From: Megascapheus bottae
Lineage: Eukaryota > Chordata > Mammalia > Rodentia > Geomyidae
Assembly: GCA_024803745.1 (NCBI GenBank)
Contig: JANJXV010000024.1
Span: forward strand, 6,790,106 to 6,854,105
DNA length: 64,000 nucleotides
Direction of reading: 5' to 3'
Shown here one piece after another: positions 26,905-43,163 of this stretch. Each line of letters starts with the position of its first letter. Position 1 is the first letter of the stretch. The notes below the pieces were generated by a model. The model was not told where the DNA came from. It was given only the letters and a program-made list of their open reading frames with translations, and ran no database searches. A program made the position numbers and the translations under genes.

Positions 26905-27128
26905 CAATCCCTTGTAGCTCAGTTCTTTGGTCCTAGCTACTAGGAAGGTTGAGATCTGAGGATTGTAGTTCCAAGCCAACCAAAGCAGAAAACTCCATGA
27001 ACCTCTCTTCTCCAAATGACTATCAAAAAGCTAAAGTGAAGGTGTGGCTCAGATGGCAGAGCTGCAACATTGAGTGAAAAGGCCAGTTGAAAGTATGAGG
27101 CCCTGAAATAAAGTTCCAGTACTAGTAC
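26905..27128 (+). mobile_element. B1-like composite SINE, degenerate
   Basis: TCCTAGCTACTAGGAAGG and GAGATCTGAGGATTG, then GGTGTGGCTCAGATGGCAGA. It lies in KCND2 intron 3. Confidence 0.7.
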
Positions 27129-27506
27129 AAAATGCACTCTTATCAAATACCTTTTGATTTATATTTTGAAATTACTTATGTCCTTAAAAGTTTACTTGAA
27201 TGAGGGTGTAGGAGAATGACAAGGTATCTCACATTACTTTGTGCTGGAGAGAGAACATGATTCCATCAGCATTAAGAATATCCCGTGGCACAAATACAAC
27301 TGGAGAAATTTGTCCTTCAAAACTTCCCTTTCAAATTTAGGACTCCAATCATCTTAATAATTTCTTCCAATCCTAGTAATGATTTCAGGATTATCCAGAC
27401 ACAATATTAAATTCAAAGATAAAGAATCCCATATTTTAAAAGGTAGTGGTGTTAAATGAATAAAGAAGAGGTAGGAAGCATTATACATATGACCACCCTT
27501 CAAACC

Positions 27507-27731
27507 AGGTGCTGGTGGATCACATCTATAATTCTAGCCATTCAGATTGCTGAGATCCAGAGGACGGATGTTGGGAGCCAGCCTAAGAAGAAAAGTCTCG
27601 GACATTCCCTCTCTAAAATTAACCATCAGAGAACTGGGCTAGGGGCATGGTTCACATGGTAGAACTCCAGTCATGCAAACAAACTGAACAAAAACAAGGC
27701 CCTGAGTTCAAAACTAAGTGCCACAAAAAAT
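27507..27731 (+). mobile_element. B1-like composite SINE, degenerate
   Basis: GGTGCTGGTGGATCACATCT, ATTCTAGCCATTCAGATTGC, then CATGGTTCACATGGTAGAAC and CCTGAGTTCAAAAC. Confidence 0.7.
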
Positions 27732-27885
27732 ACCTCTAATCTGATTGAAATATATATATATGCTCACCATTCACTTAAAACTCCAAAGCAATTACCCCTT
27801 TACCTCATCTTATTTAAAATAAGTAAAATGCTGACAATGAATCTCAGAAAATAGGCCATGTCTCTTTGTATCTGAAGTTCTCATT

Positions 27886-28272
27886 TGTGGGGCATGTCAC
27901 ATCAGGAAAATGGGCTCATTTCCTGGTCTTGGGATCCCACCTGCCTGTCACCTGGTTGGGAGGCTTGGCTGTGGTTTGTGATGTCTACCTCTGGGATTGG
28001 CCCTGTACACTTCTGCCCTCTGACAGCACTTGCATCCTACCTGCCCTGCCCACCTTTGTGCTGATTGGCTCCTGCATCCTATATTAGCCCAATGTACTTC
28101 CAGAATAAACGAGGTTTCTCCCTGGCACGTTTGTCTGTCCTCCTGCAAAGGAGGGCTGGGTGAAGGCAGCCAGGAGGCCCTAACCTTTCTCGGTCTCGTC
28201 TTAGTCCTAGTCCGGGTGTTCTCCTTGTCCCTCTTGCGGGTCAGGAGGCAAGACGGACTAAAAACCCAGACA
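27886..28272 (+). mobile_element. Solo endogenous-retrovirus LTR (class II-like)
   Basis: A 387-bp element opening TGTGGGGC and closing CCCAGACA, so it has TG...CA ends with a TGT/ACA inverted terminus. It is flanked by the exact 6-bp direct repeat CTCATT at 27880-27885 and 28273-28278. Internally there is a CCTATATTAG TATA-like motif near 28077 and an AATAAA at 28104-28109 followed by a GC-rich region, giving a U3-R-U5 order on the + strand. No gag, pol or env sequence or second LTR adjoins it. A 6-bp duplication is usual for ERVK-type elements, but the family is not identified. It is GC-richer than its surroundings and lies in KCND2 intron 3, 53 nt before exon 4. Confidence 0.85.
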
Positions 28273-28295
28273 CTCATTGTTTGCAAATAAAATAA

Positions 28296-30637
<2,342 letters not shown>

Positions 30638-31624
30638 TAACTGGGGTTGATCTGTGTCACCCACACTAGCTAATGGGCTGGGTCCCTGCAGCCATGTTAC
30701 TTCCTGTGTGGCATCCATCTCCTAGGGTGGAAAAAGAAAAAAAGTTAACAGGAGAGCAGTAGGAAAATAGACCCATTGACACCAGTCCTGGGTGTCGAAA
30801 GTAAAAAAGAGTGGTGAGCAAACACAAATCTGTTTTACATCTTCAAGATTACAATTTTCTTACTTCAGCGAGAGACATTTCACTCAGAAGTCTATGTGTA
30901 TGTAATCTGGAATAGACCAAAAGGACATCCCATGTCATTAAAGACACCAATGAAATTTACATCGTATGATTGAAAACTAGTCATCCAGCACTTGAAACTA
31001 TATCAACACATTCAATGTAAAAGTGAAAATTAAAACGATGACTACATAATCTATCTCCTTTATCATTCAGTGATTTTTGATGGCATAAGGAACTGGGAAT
31101 ACATTAAAAACAAAAGCCAATCCCAGACAGAAGTAAAAGTGAAACTATTAAAATTGTTCACTCATGTTTATTTGTGAAAAATTTATGTGAAATTTGGATG
31201 CCAATAATATTTTTTTTCCTTATCTATTTTTACCACAATAAACAGGAATACATTTCAGACATGCACATCAGCTAAAAGACCAGATTATTTTGCCATTTTT
31301 TAGCTTCATTCTTCAGTTTGCATATGGTCCATTCTCAGACTGAAACTCTATAAATTCTCTCCAAGTTCTCTGCAGGCACTCAATCATCTTTGTTAAAAAC
31401 CTGGAGTACATTCTGAATTCAGGCTAGGTTAGTTACATAAATTGGATATGCCTGGGACCAGAATACTAAAACTTAGAGCAATGAATGTTTTCTACTTTCA
31501 AGATACTTTATCTTTACCAGTAATAGGGATGAACTCAGAACCTGAGGAAGACAGGATCATGGTTCAATACCAACCCAAGGAAAAAGTTTGAAAGGAGCCA
31601 TCGCAACCAATAAAATTCTGTATG

Positions 31625-31828
31625 TGGGGCATGTTCTTGTCACCCTAGATAAAGAAGAAGCATAAATAGAATTGTGGATCAGGACAGCATGGGCAAGAAT
31701 GACCAACTTATTCAAAATATAACTAAAGCAGAAGTGAGAAAGGTAGTATGATCCAAGTGGTAGAGTGGCTGTCTAACAAGTATGAGTGCCAGTGTTCAAA
31801 CCTCAGTACTACCACAAAAGAAGAAAAA
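31625..31828 (+). mobile_element. Degenerate composite SINE
   Basis: The second half is clear: TGATCCAAGTGGTAGAGTGG then GTGTTCAAACCTCAG, tRNA-like A and B boxes. The first half is weakly B1-like. Confidence 0.55.
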
Positions 31829-31837
31829 GTCAATTGG

Positions 31838-32053
31838 TGGCTGGGTCCGGTGTTGTGCATCTGTAATCCCAGCAACTCACTGCTCAGCTGCTGCTTAGAC
31901 AGAAATGGATGAATTGTGGTTTCAGGTCAGCCTGAGGAAAATGCAATTTTCTACATTAATATAAACACATCCGTGTGTATTGTGTGGCCTAGGTGATAGT
32001 ACGCATACCTTGCAAACAGAAGATCTTGAGTTCAAGACCCAGTAGCACAAGAA
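31838..32053 (+). mobile_element. B1-like composite SINE, in tandem with the previous copy
   Basis: GGCTGGGTCCGGTGTTGTGC, ATCTGTAATCCCAGCAACTC, then TGTGGCCTAGGTGATAG and TGAGTTCAAGACCC. Confidence 0.7.
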
Positions 32054-32412
32054 TATCACTTAGAAAAACATTCAAGTCTTAGATAAAAAGATTTGCTTTT
32101 TAGCATATGGCCCTCACCATGTAAAGGTTTCAATAAGCATTACTTATTTTAAAAATAACATGATTTTAATAGTGTCATCAAAAGGATTGAGAAATACATA
32201 TGAATGACACATTCATAATGATATTTCAATCCCCTCAAAATTCCTATCTTTAATAATAGCATTTTACTTCGTTAACAAAATTAACATTAATCAACTGACT
32301 CTTGTTCAAATGAACATATATTAGGTTTTGGTGTTTTATTAATTGATAATTTTCCTTAAGCAATTATAGTATAATTTATGAGTATTAACTTACAATTCCT
32401 TCAGCTATATAA

Positions 32413-32649
<237 letters not shown>

Positions 32650-34228
32650 GGCAATTGGAAGAGATTCAAGCCTTGGCTATGGAAATAATCTCAATGTAGA
32701 AGAAAGACCAAATGCTAAGCCTTTTTGTTTTTCAGATTAAGAAAGCAAAGCATGAAGGTTGATAGTGAATCAAAAGTAAAGCTTTCAAGCTAGAGGAATG
32801 TGCATAAAACCACCAAATGGCATTTCTAGACAGAGTTTCACCTGTTATTCAGAGAAGTGTTATACGGCCCTTTGACTCTGTGACTGAGCACAATGAAATG
32901 CCACCTACTAATGCTTCTTATGACCAGAACTCTTTTGTAATAAAACAAAATAAATCTTTGAACATAATGTTCCAGTTGAATGCAAAACAAAAAAAGATGG
33001 AAAACATTTTGATAAAAATTTTTTCCTGTTGAAACCACGAACATTGGCTAAGACGAAGATTATTACATACGGAAGAAAAAAAACCCTCATACAACCCATT
33101 TGTATTAACTGAGGCAACCACCTTACTGCATGCTAGAATTCTTTGGAACAGTGATCTCAGTTTCCTTATGCTGTCTTCAGATTAGGCATGATAAACTCTA
33201 ATTGTAGAAAGGGGAAATTTCTGTGCACTTACAACAAAGTTGATTATTCATGTTCCATGGTGGGCTGTGCAAATAAACTCCTTGTAGAGCTGCAGTACTT
33301 TTCATGGGGATACTCATTAGTAAATCTAAAGTGTTCAGATAGTTCAGTATTCATTATGGTCTCACCTTGCACTTAGTTACTGTTACAACTGCAATAACTC
33401 TTTGTGCACTTGTTATATCAGCAGTATTTTTTATTTTGTGATTGGCCTTTTCAAATCTTCATAGTTACAGTAAGAGCCACATTTATGTAAACTTGTGGTA
33501 TGGCTAGGTTTTAATTCCAAACTACTGTGTCATGAATGTTTTCAGTAGTATTCTTTGATCCACTGTATTTTTGTGAACCTGTGCATTATTTGTTCCTGAA
33601 TGTGGATAGCACTGTTCTATTGGGTTTATCATCACCGACAAGACTAGGGTTTACTGTAATTCAAGTGACTTTCCTACTTTTGAATTCCCCAGCAAGTTAC
33701 CTTGTATGTAGATTGTTATCAATCCCCTTGTCAAAAAAAAGTGAAAGAAAAGGAGTGGACAGCTATGAATTATCTCTAAGGCCTGTGGTGTTTATGGAAA
33801 AGCCCAGACTCCGGATAATATCAGTATGTATTCCATGAAGAGAGCTGACTGGGGCTAAAATCACAGGATCATTGATCTCAGACTCTTATTTGATGTATTA
33901 TTTATTTTTCTTTAGATCGTGAATACATTTTGAGAATCACTAATGTGAACTGAAACACAGAAATATAGCAATATTTGACAAAAGCATGCTTTCGATGCCT
34001 TTCAAGAAGGTTTACCAGTTTATCTCAGACATGTTTCTGTGTATTGCAAGGCACATGTTCTCTACGAACATGGCAGGATCAGTTTAATGATGTAAAGTCG
34101 ACCTCTATGTACATTGAAGTGAAAAGACATGCAATCTTTTCACTCTTAAGCTGTATCTGCAGATACATCTGCATGTGGCAGTGTAAAATAATGAAATGTT
34201 TTGTTCATTCCAAACCACCACTGTAAGG

Positions 34229-34234
34229 AATAAA
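34229..34234 (+). promoter_or_regulatory. KCND2: Candidate proximal poly(A) signal of KCND2
   Basis: A canonical AATAAA about 1.58 kb after the stop codon. The downstream sequence is only moderately U-rich, so this is a possible alternative site, weaker in context than the signal at 35013. Confidence 0.4.
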
Positions 34235-35012
34235 GCATAGTTTCTATACATGGAAAGAGTTGACAATTTTCCCTCTATTATAGAATTTTTAATGCTTATC
34301 ATAACTTATCATACAAAGTAATTAACCCAACCCTTTTCAAGTAAAGCCAGGAAGTCTAGCTTATCATTTCTAGAATAGTTTCTAGAACAGTACAGTAGAT
34401 CCTACTAAGCAATTGCTGAGCGAAAGTAAGAAAATCTCAGCTGTCTCTTCAGAAGAACTGGCTTTATTTCTAGTTACTAATCTTTCAGCAATGTATTGAC
34501 AATTATATTAACATCGGCCTCATCACTTTTTGCTTCTAGAGAAAATCTATAGTCAGACTTCTTTGGTGGCATTTATGGAAAACCTTTTTTAAAAAAGTAG
34601 TCTAAGGAGCTACCATGAGGAATATTTAATGTCTTTTAATTCCCAATAAGAAATTCTATTTTCATGCTTTTAATATTATATAAAAAGAAAATACAGCTAG
34701 GTTATTTTGGTTGACATTTCTGCCTCTTGTTCTGATTTATCATCTATCCAAAATTATTAATTTCTTTAGACTTTGGAAGAAAAAAATGTTTGATGTTTTA
34801 GGTGATTAAAATCTGTACTGTGTTGGTGGTGAATGATTATTGACCTGTTAGGTGCACCTGTATTGTAAGTGAAATGTAATTATTTCTGTGTGTTATATGG
34901 AGTAACTAAGGTCATTGTTTTTGACAATTTTGTTTGAAATTCATGTATCTTATTTCAAAGGATAGCATAATATGTGCATTATGCTGAAAATTAGACCTTT
35001 GGAGAATACTTA

Positions 35013-35018
35013 AATAAA
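35013..35018 (+). promoter_or_regulatory. KCND2: Likely main poly(A) signal of KCND2
   Basis: AATAAA is followed, about 25 nt on, by a GU-rich element (TGTGGTTGACTGTGG) and a T-run. This is a textbook cleavage and polyadenylation arrangement. Cleavage is predicted near 35035. Confidence 0.7.
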
Positions 35019-35199
35019 ACATGTGCATGCCTGAACAGGACAATGTGGTTGACTGTGGCTCTCTATTTTTTTTAGATTTCATTCGATTCAATGATAATTG
35101 TATAATTTTTATAATATTCACTAATGTTATCCTCTTCTTTATACCATACCCTACTTCCTACTTTCTGGTTCCACCCATAAAATTTTCTCTTTTAATTAT

Positions 35200-35200
35200 G

Positions 35201-35256
<56 letters not shown>

Positions 35257-35272
35257 TAAATAGATAGATGTT
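35200..35272 (+). repeat. GATA tetranucleotide microsatellite
   Basis: About a dozen tandem GATA units followed by a slightly interrupted end. It lies 165 bp past the predicted KCND2 cleavage site. Confidence 0.97.
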
Positions 35273-38200
35273 CTAGGTCCAAAACCTGAGATACTTTCTA
35301 ATGATGATCTTTAGTTCCAGCCATTTTCTACAAATGACATCACTTAATTTTTCTTTATGGCATGTTCTCAGAAAAGCCTGTAGCACATTCAGAGAGCTCA
35401 AAAGATTAAATATGAAAGCAACAAATACTATGGTCAATTAAACAGGAAAATAAGGAACTGCTAAGACATGAAAACTGAAGTAGAGATTCAAGGTTGAATG
35501 AGTCTTGAATTGAGTAGAAAAATCTGTAAAATTTATCTATCCGACGGGTAACCAACCAGGGACTTCTTCGAGAGGAAGAAGGTTTTATACAAGTTAGAAA
35601 AACGTTTGAAATTAAAATGGCATAATGTCTTAATCTACACAGAAAATGATTTATTTCCAGTAAACCTAGTGAGAAAACAATGCACAAATCATGAAACTAA
35701 ACTCCTAAAATAACTTTTTACAATGAGTAGTCTATAAAAGATTTGTAGCACTAATAATGCTGGTAAGAACCCCAAAAAGATAAAAAATATTTTGATTGTT
35801 AATTTCATCAGATCAGACCATATGATAATCTCTATTACCAATTCATTAGGTAACTGCATTAAACACATTTTCTATGGAGAAAATTCCAGTTTTCTTTGGA
35901 GAAAACACAAAATAATTAACAGGGTCTGGATTCCTAATTTAGATAATAAAACATTTTAAATTAAATCATGCTTTTCTGTGACAGAGTTTCTATTGTGTAG
36001 AGATGTTGATGATATTTCTTCTTTTAGACTAAAACAGAATTGAAAAAAAAGCAGAACAGGAAAGCTTGGCTTCAGCCTCCTTTTCTACATTTTGCAGTGT
36101 CATTACTAAAAGCAATAATTTTTTTCTCCTGGTTTTCTTTAATCCAAATGGTTTCTTACTTTGAAAACCGCACTAGTAATAACTGCTTCCCAGTTGATTA
36201 TAGATAAATTTAGGTGAAATTTAAAACCCTAGGAAATATAGCACTGCCCTAATTGGCGAAGATTTTCCAACAACTCAATATCAGTACACCAAACACATAA
36301 AATTAATGTTACAGTCACAGACAGTTTTTTTGTGTTAAAGCATTTACCATCTCATGTGTTCCTTTTTTTCAGCAAGGCACTGCCTGTCACATTTGTCAAT
36401 TTTTTATTCAGCTGTAGCTGTAGCATCTACTTCAATAATGACAAAGAAATAGATTTATTTTTTACTTGATGTCAATAACCACAAAATCTCTCACCCTTCA
36501 TTATTTTTTGTACCTTCCTGAATTCCTGAAGGCAAACATTTCAAAGAATAACAGCAAATTTCCATTGCCAGTGAGTATCATATACAAAAGGTGGTACTGG
36601 AGGATTCAAATTGAAAAAAGTACTCCATAGTATTCAAACTTAATAGTACATCATTTAAAACAATCCTGGAATTTTTTAATTCTAGAAAAAACTCCTCCAA
36701 ATTTTCTGTAGGTCATTGATATTTATTTTTGGCCTAAAAATAAAAAAATAATAACTCCAATAAAGGTATAAACACAGACATGTGATTTAAAAGGAACTGT
36801 AGAAAATTTAATGTACCTTTTAAAATGGTGCTTAGGACATAACTACTTGCCATAAAACTTCTTCTTAGGGTTTCATCATTTGCTTGTTTTATGCTGCAAA
36901 ATAACACTGATCTATTTATAGTATCTCTTTACCATCTCTTTCACTTCCTGCCTAATGTAAATGCATTATTGACTGTGTTAATGTTAATGTCCTGAACAGA
37001 GATATGCTATATAGAGACACACATGTATACACACACACATATATACAGAATATATGCATATATACCATATAAATGTAAATATGTGCATATGTAGTACATG
37101 GAAATCAGTGTATAGTAATACATAGAACTAGTACACTAATTTCAATGCAATATTATTAAAATTGCTCCTATAAATTATAATTAAAAGATATTCATGAGAC
37201 AACCAACCTTATATATAACTATTATCACTTCTTAGTGCCAAATTGATAATAAATTGTTGAAAAATTATTAGCATTTTTATCATATGACAAATTATAATTT
37301 CATAAACATTTTAAATTTGTCACACATTTTCAAACTGTCACACAGAAAGATAAAAACTAGGAAAACACAATATCTGAATATAAAAATCTCACAACACCTC
37401 TACTGTCTGAAATGATATGACAGCCAATGTGCATGGGCAGTTTTGTGAGAGAGCAGAAGCCATCAGTGACTGAACATACGAAAAACTATGTATCTTTTGG
37501 AAAACAACAAGTGTGAAAAGACTGAAATGATTCAACCTCATGTTGCTTTCTCTGACCAATAGAATTCAAAAATATCCCTGACCTAGAATTAGTTCATGGG
37601 CAAAGATTCTGGGAGTTTTATTCAGTTACTAATTAAATTATTTACTAGTGCTTATAGACATAAAATTTGAATGATATGTAAAATTAATTAAAATGATGTT
37701 CCTATTATGTATATCTGCCATTTCAGCCTCAGTCTATACTAAATGTGATAATAAGTGCCATAAACTCAATTTAGGAGACAAAGTTAAGGCCATATGTCAA
37801 AAAAATAAGACTAGTTCAGTTTCTATAACCTAGTCTGATTGTGGTTGAATATTTCTATAATTATCTTTAATTCTGGTAAAATGCAAATTCAATTGGACTT
37901 CAGAAGGCCTGCTATTTGTTTCTAATTGTTACATTTCTTCATTTTTCTTATAACTCTATATCCAGTGCTCAAAACTGTATCATAAATATTTTTACAACAT
38001 AAAACAACATCAGACTTCCATAATAGATATTCCTTATAATAGGAACACATCAAATGAAAAAAACATGCAAGTTCCTAGGGAATGTTCTGTATACACATTT
38101 CCATTTTTAATCAAAGTTTCCCATATAATTTATGTAGACATTTTGTTATGAAATCCCTTTGATGTCTCAGGTAAAATTCAGAATACAAAACTTTGAAGAG

Positions 38201-38884
38201 TAAAGTACTGCTTAAGACCTGCACATGCATGTGCACACACACATACATACATATTACATCACACCACATTACGAAACTATATAACATAACACACCAGACC
38301 ACACAAATGAAGACAAGTAGAATATGCATTTCCATTCATTTTGCTATCTAATGAAAGCAAAATTTTAATGCTCTTTCTTTAAAGCTTTTTTTTTTCCCAT
38401 AACCATTATGTCTACTTGGTGCTTTTTCTTTGTCAATTGTAGAGAATTATAATGTTGCGATGTCTAGGCTTTTAAATAAATCTTCCCTTATAAAATGATC
38501 TAAAGTAGTGTTCTTGCTATTATCACACAGCTTCATCTTTTTTCCCTAATTCTTAGATACTGTTGAAGACCTGAACCAGCATTATATAGTACAAAAGATA
38601 AATACAATAGAGTAAGTTTGAGTTGTACAGATTAAAAAAAGAAACTTGTTTATCAGCTTGTAAATCTATTGAGAATCTGTGCTTCTCAGGCTAACTTTTA
38701 AATAAAACAGTATATATGTATTCTTAACATTTAATCTGTTTCTTAGGTAACCTGTTTTAAACTTTAAGCCAAATTTTTCTGTTCACGGTATTGTGAATAA
38801 GAACCTATCTTATAGATTATCATCACAAAATTCAAGGACATAGCAAAAAATTCAAATTCTGGATTACAAGATGTGTTTCTGAGA

Positions 38885-39050
38885 CAGGCTCCGTAATCCT
38901 ATTGGAAAGGTTGAAATACGAGCACTGCAATTCAAAGCTAACCTGAGCAAAAAGTCTATGAATCTCTGGTTTCCAAGTAGCCAGGAAAAAAAAAAAACCT
39001 ACAGGTATGGTTCAAGTGGTACCCAAGGTCCTAGGTACAATCCTCAGTAC
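38885..39050 (+). mobile_element. Degenerate B1-like composite SINE
   Basis: CCGTAATCCTATTGGAAAGG, CTGCAATTCAAAGCTAACC, then GTATGGTTCAAGTGGTAC and CAATCCTCAGTAC, ending in a CA-rich tail. Confidence 0.6.
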
Positions 39051-39145
39051 ATAAACACGCACACACACGCACACACACACAGAGGAACTTCTATACTTTC
39101 CAAATGATTTGGCCAAATTCTTGGCACTTTGTAACTTACAGGGAT

Positions 39146-39148
<3 letters not shown>

Positions 39149-39190
<42 letters not shown>
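39149..39190 (+). repeat. AT dinucleotide microsatellite
   Basis: About 21 uninterrupted AT units. Confidence 0.97.
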
Positions 39191-39192
<2 letters not shown>

Positions 39193-39347
39193 TGTACATA
39201 TATGTTATATCCTGTATATATCCTAGTTATTAAACTTGGTAAATCTCAACTTAAACAAATAGTAAAAATTTCCCTAAATAGATACTATAATGCTCACATC
39301 TTAAAATCACATTAATTCAAGAGATTTTCTTAAAAGGAAGACTTTTG

Positions 39348-39537
39348 GGCTGGGAGGTTTGGCCTAGTGGTAGAGTACTTGCCTAGCAGGCACAAAGACC
39401 CGGGTTCAATTCCTCAGTATCACATACATAGAAAAAAGCCGGAAATGGTGCTGAGGCTAAGTGGTGGAGTTCTAGCCTTGAGAAAGTCCAAGGATAGTGC
39501 TCAGGCCCGGAGCGCAAGCCCAGGACTGGCAAAAAAA
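39348..39537 (+). mobile_element. IDL-Geo type dimeric SINE, young copy
   Basis: Complete dimer with intact A box TGGCCTAGTGG and B box GGTTCAATTCC. Flanked by AAAAGGAAGACTTTTG at 39332-39347 and 39538-39553. Confidence 0.93.
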
Positions 39538-40369
39538 AAAAGGAAGACTTTTGAAGGGATAACTATTGCATGACAGTTTAGTCATGGTGTAAATTGCACA
39601 GTATTTCTTACATATTATACCCAAGTAGCAAAGCAATCATACTCATTCACTTTCTTGTTGAGCATAGTGTACAACCATGCTAACTGCTGAGGGTAGACTG
39701 ATTGCATGATCCTTCCTTCAGAAATAGTGGTAGGCCATTTGTGACTTGGGCTCAAATAAAACCAAAATATAATTAACCAAGTTAACCCTAAAGTAAAATA
39801 CATCGTGGAAATCAATATATTGTGTGCTCAAATCAGCAATAACATAACAGTAATATAACAACAGCAATAACAAAACCATGGCTTAGCATAATGATGGAAA
39901 GGACCGTAGGGAAGGGCTGGAGACCTGACAAAGGAAGCAACAACTGTCCACCTGTCTTCCAAGTCCAGGAAGCACACATGTATTTATCCTGCAATATAAA
40001 AGGCCGTCTTATTGTTGCAAATGACATGAGTCTTGCCCTCTGTCTCAATGTTCTATAAAAAAACATTTTCCAAGCAAGGTAACCAAAGTCCAGAGAAGTT
40101 AACCAAGTTACCTGAGACCTCTGCACTGGGAAATAACAGAGAATATTGACCATAGGTCTCACAAAATAGACCATTCATTTCAGCTTTTATTGTGTTAATA
40201 ATAAAATTAATCAATATTGAAACAGCACAGCATACAATTCTAGATTTAATTACTGAAAGGCAAAATAGCTAGGAACATCTTGTAATTACTCATAATTAAA
40301 TTACAAAAATAGTATTTTTAGTACTGCAGTGACTACACTTGTATCAGCCATAGTTCATTCTTCCACTAT

Positions 40370-41290
40370 ATTAATTCAACAAATATTGATTAAGCACCTT
40401 AAATATGTCAGAAGGGTTACTAGGCACTTGAAATGAAACAATTAGCGAGGCAAATCTGATATCTTCCATGCTGCATTTGCATGTAGAAAGTTACCATATA
40501 GTAATAAACACAGAAGAACTGTATAATTGTAAATGGTAATGTGTGCTATAATTGAAAACCATAGAGTGCTTTGAAAAAGATAACCAAGAAATCACTTAAG
40601 ATTGAAAGTTCAGAAAAACTCTTTCGACAGTAATACTCATTGGGCACCAAAAGGAAATAGGATTTACTTTTTAGAATGGGAACATTTCATGCATACTCTA
40701 GAGGTAAGATTACAATTCCCAAACTGAAAAAGTTCTTACAACATTTTAAATTCTGTTTAAAAAAAAAAAAAGGAGAGGAAAATGAGCTCCAGGTAGTTGA
40801 GCCTCTGCGAAAGAGGGGAGCCAGGACTACTGATTAGAAAGTAGACAGGGGACAAGGTAAAATGAACTCACAGACCCTTCCATTTCAGAATATTGGAACT
40901 TGTCTTTGGTTCAAAGGGAAACTATGAATAACTTTGAGCAAAGGAGTGACATGATTCAATTTATACTTTAAAAATGTCACTCTGGTTGCTGTGTGCTGAA
41001 GATTGACTTGAAGAAAAGGGCAGAAAAGGAAACAGGGAGACCAATTTGGAAACCATTACAGTAACTCAAGTGAGAGTTGAGGTATAGTGGATTTTTCAGA
41101 GGACCAAAGAGGACTGTGTGATGGAGGGAACATTTCAACTTACGAGATGGGGTAATGATTGGTTCTGTGAGAGAGACATCTAGCAAAGCTGTCAATCTAC
41201 TTATTTTAGCAGCTGGGTGGAGGAAATGGTCATTTTCCAAGGCAGTCAACTCTTCTGCTTTAGAAGTGTCTGTGAATCTTCCAAAAGGGG
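40370..41290 (+). repeat. Ancient dispersed repeat, class not assigned
   Basis: CAACAAATATTGATTAAGCA, then GAGCAAAGGAGTGACATGAT and CACTCTGGTTGCTGTGTG, in the order seen in the copy at 7800-8450. 43560-43920 may be a further piece. Confidence 0.45.
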
Positions 41291-41339
41291 GCAAATACTA
41301 GCAATAAGCAGAAGAATAAGTAGGTTATTATCAAATTTC

Positions 41340-41530
41340 TTGTACCAGGTATAATTTTAAGGGCTTTCTACAGGCATTAATTGAGCATTAGAAATATAAA
41401 TGTGAAGTATATAAGCTACTGATTTATAAATAGTGAAGCAGAGGAATAGAAATGTCACATAACTTGCAGCAAGTAAGTGCCACAAGACTAGAATGAATCC
41501 TGACTTCTGACTCTGAATTCAAAGTCTGAA
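41340..41530 (-). mobile_element. MIR SINE, antisense
   Basis: AAATGTCACATAACTTGCAG, AGTAAGTGCCACAAGACTAG and ATGAATCCTGACTTCTGACT follow the order of reverse-complemented MIR. Confidence 0.5.
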
Positions 41531-43163
41531 AGTATAACAGTCTCGATAGATTTCTCTTCTTCTCCTTAATCAGTTAAGACATAGGAGTAGAAGGCCATGA
41601 GAAGATTTGAGAGAAAATCATCTGGAAGCCAACAAAATGGAGAGTGAATTAAAATCAAGGGAAATAGAGAGAGAATAAGAAAATGATCCCTAGAGTGAAT
41701 CTGGATGGGTTGTACAATATTCTAATGGTGGCAGAGGGGGGAAAAAGAAATCCAGAGAATGTTGAGGAATTGCTAGAAGAAGAAAACTAGCTGGATAAAT
41801 GCTGGCTGAAAGACATTACAGGATATGGTGTGTGAGACCTTGGAAATTTTGTCTCTGGTGGTCATCATTCTATTGAGCACAAGTCACATGATATGAAACT
41901 GCAATGGACTAGAGTTGGAAACACAGAAAATATTCTAGACATCTTTAGCGCTGAGTGCTGCTCAGAGATAAAGGGATCTCTAAAAGGGAACCTTAGTGTA
42001 AGATAGTGTGTGTATTTATTTTCTAAACCTAATAAGATAGAACATGCTCAAATATTGTTGGTTTTTTAAGACAATTCAGGAAAGAAAGAGTAAAATTGCA
42101 GGCAAAAGAGGAAAAATGGAAAGAACAGAGTCTGAGAAAGGGAGGACAGGAAATAAGAACAGAAAAGGAAAGCAGCCAGAGGGAAAGGAGGTGGCTTTGG
42201 GGGAGGTACATTTTTCTGCACCTTGCTGAAGTGGCCACATGTGACAGAGCGTGAAATAGTCATTGTACGTACTTTCTTGTAACCCTCAGCTTGTGTCCAC
42301 TGATGGGTGATTGTGTCTCTGAGAAAGCATTCACATTTTTGCTGTTTTGAATAAAAGGAGAAATTACCTGAATTCTGAAGAGCAGGAAATCTCTGAAGCA
42401 TGGAATCATACTAATCCCTAAGACTCCTGGCAGAACTTGACAACACCTGCCTTCTTTATTTCCTGGGGTTACCTGGTCCTGTAATGGGAGGCAATCACTA
42501 TATTTCAGGAAATACTCCAAGACATGCTACTACAGGTAGCAAGCCCTACCAACAACTTGAGCATCCCTCAGGTTCCTTTCCTAAAATCTCCCCACTTATT
42601 CTTATCGCAGGTTGTCAGTCAGACTTGATGGGAATACTGACAATAACTCATGGGAAGTTACAATGACTGTGCAGCTCCCGGGATATTTGCAATTGACATG
42701 AGGCTACTTAAACATAATGGCTCCCTAGAGAAACATAAATACTAAGAAACAATGTCTGTGGTCCTGAATATTCTCAAAAGCATCCTCAGTTCTGCCTATT
42801 CTGTCTATATAATCTATCAATTAGAATAGCCTTTATTTACACAGAAACTTACCGGATACATTCACTCTGTATGTGTGTGTACAAGAGCACACATACTGAA
42901 GGCAGGCATAAATTCAAGACCTGCACACAGGGTGTTCCTGATATACACTAACACATTTACCTACAAAGTATGCACATAATGCTTGCATACACATCACAAA
43001 CACAGATATAAATGCACACATAATCTGTAATAATGAGTTAGACTAGTGTTAACTGCCCAGACCAGTGTTAGCTAGGAACAAAGGACTTAAGAAATCTTTT
43101 ATATGAGAGCCAAAAGTGTCAATTTATAACTTCAGTGAAATAGGAAATTCTATGGAATTTTAT

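Larger units (their letters stand above)
32650..35035 (+). other. KCND2: KCND2 3' untranslated region
   Basis: The sequence is AT-rich, non-coding and continuous with the stop codon; no SINE or L1 interrupts it. It contains a proximal poly(A) signal near 34229 and a distal one near 35013, and an AU-rich stretch containing ATTTATTT near 33898. A repeat-free stretch of this size directly after a stop codon is what a constrained 3'UTR looks like. The 3' end is inferred from the distal signal. Confidence 0.85.

Noticed and set aside
27866..28290. Open frames of 73-112 residues on both strands
   Set aside because: They lie in the GC-rich solo LTR, have no similarity I recognise to retroviral proteins, and are chance frames.
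35200..35272. Regular direct repeats that could suggest a CRISPR-like array
   Set aside because: The unit is the tetranucleotide GATA without spacers, an ordinary microsatellite in a vertebrate genome.
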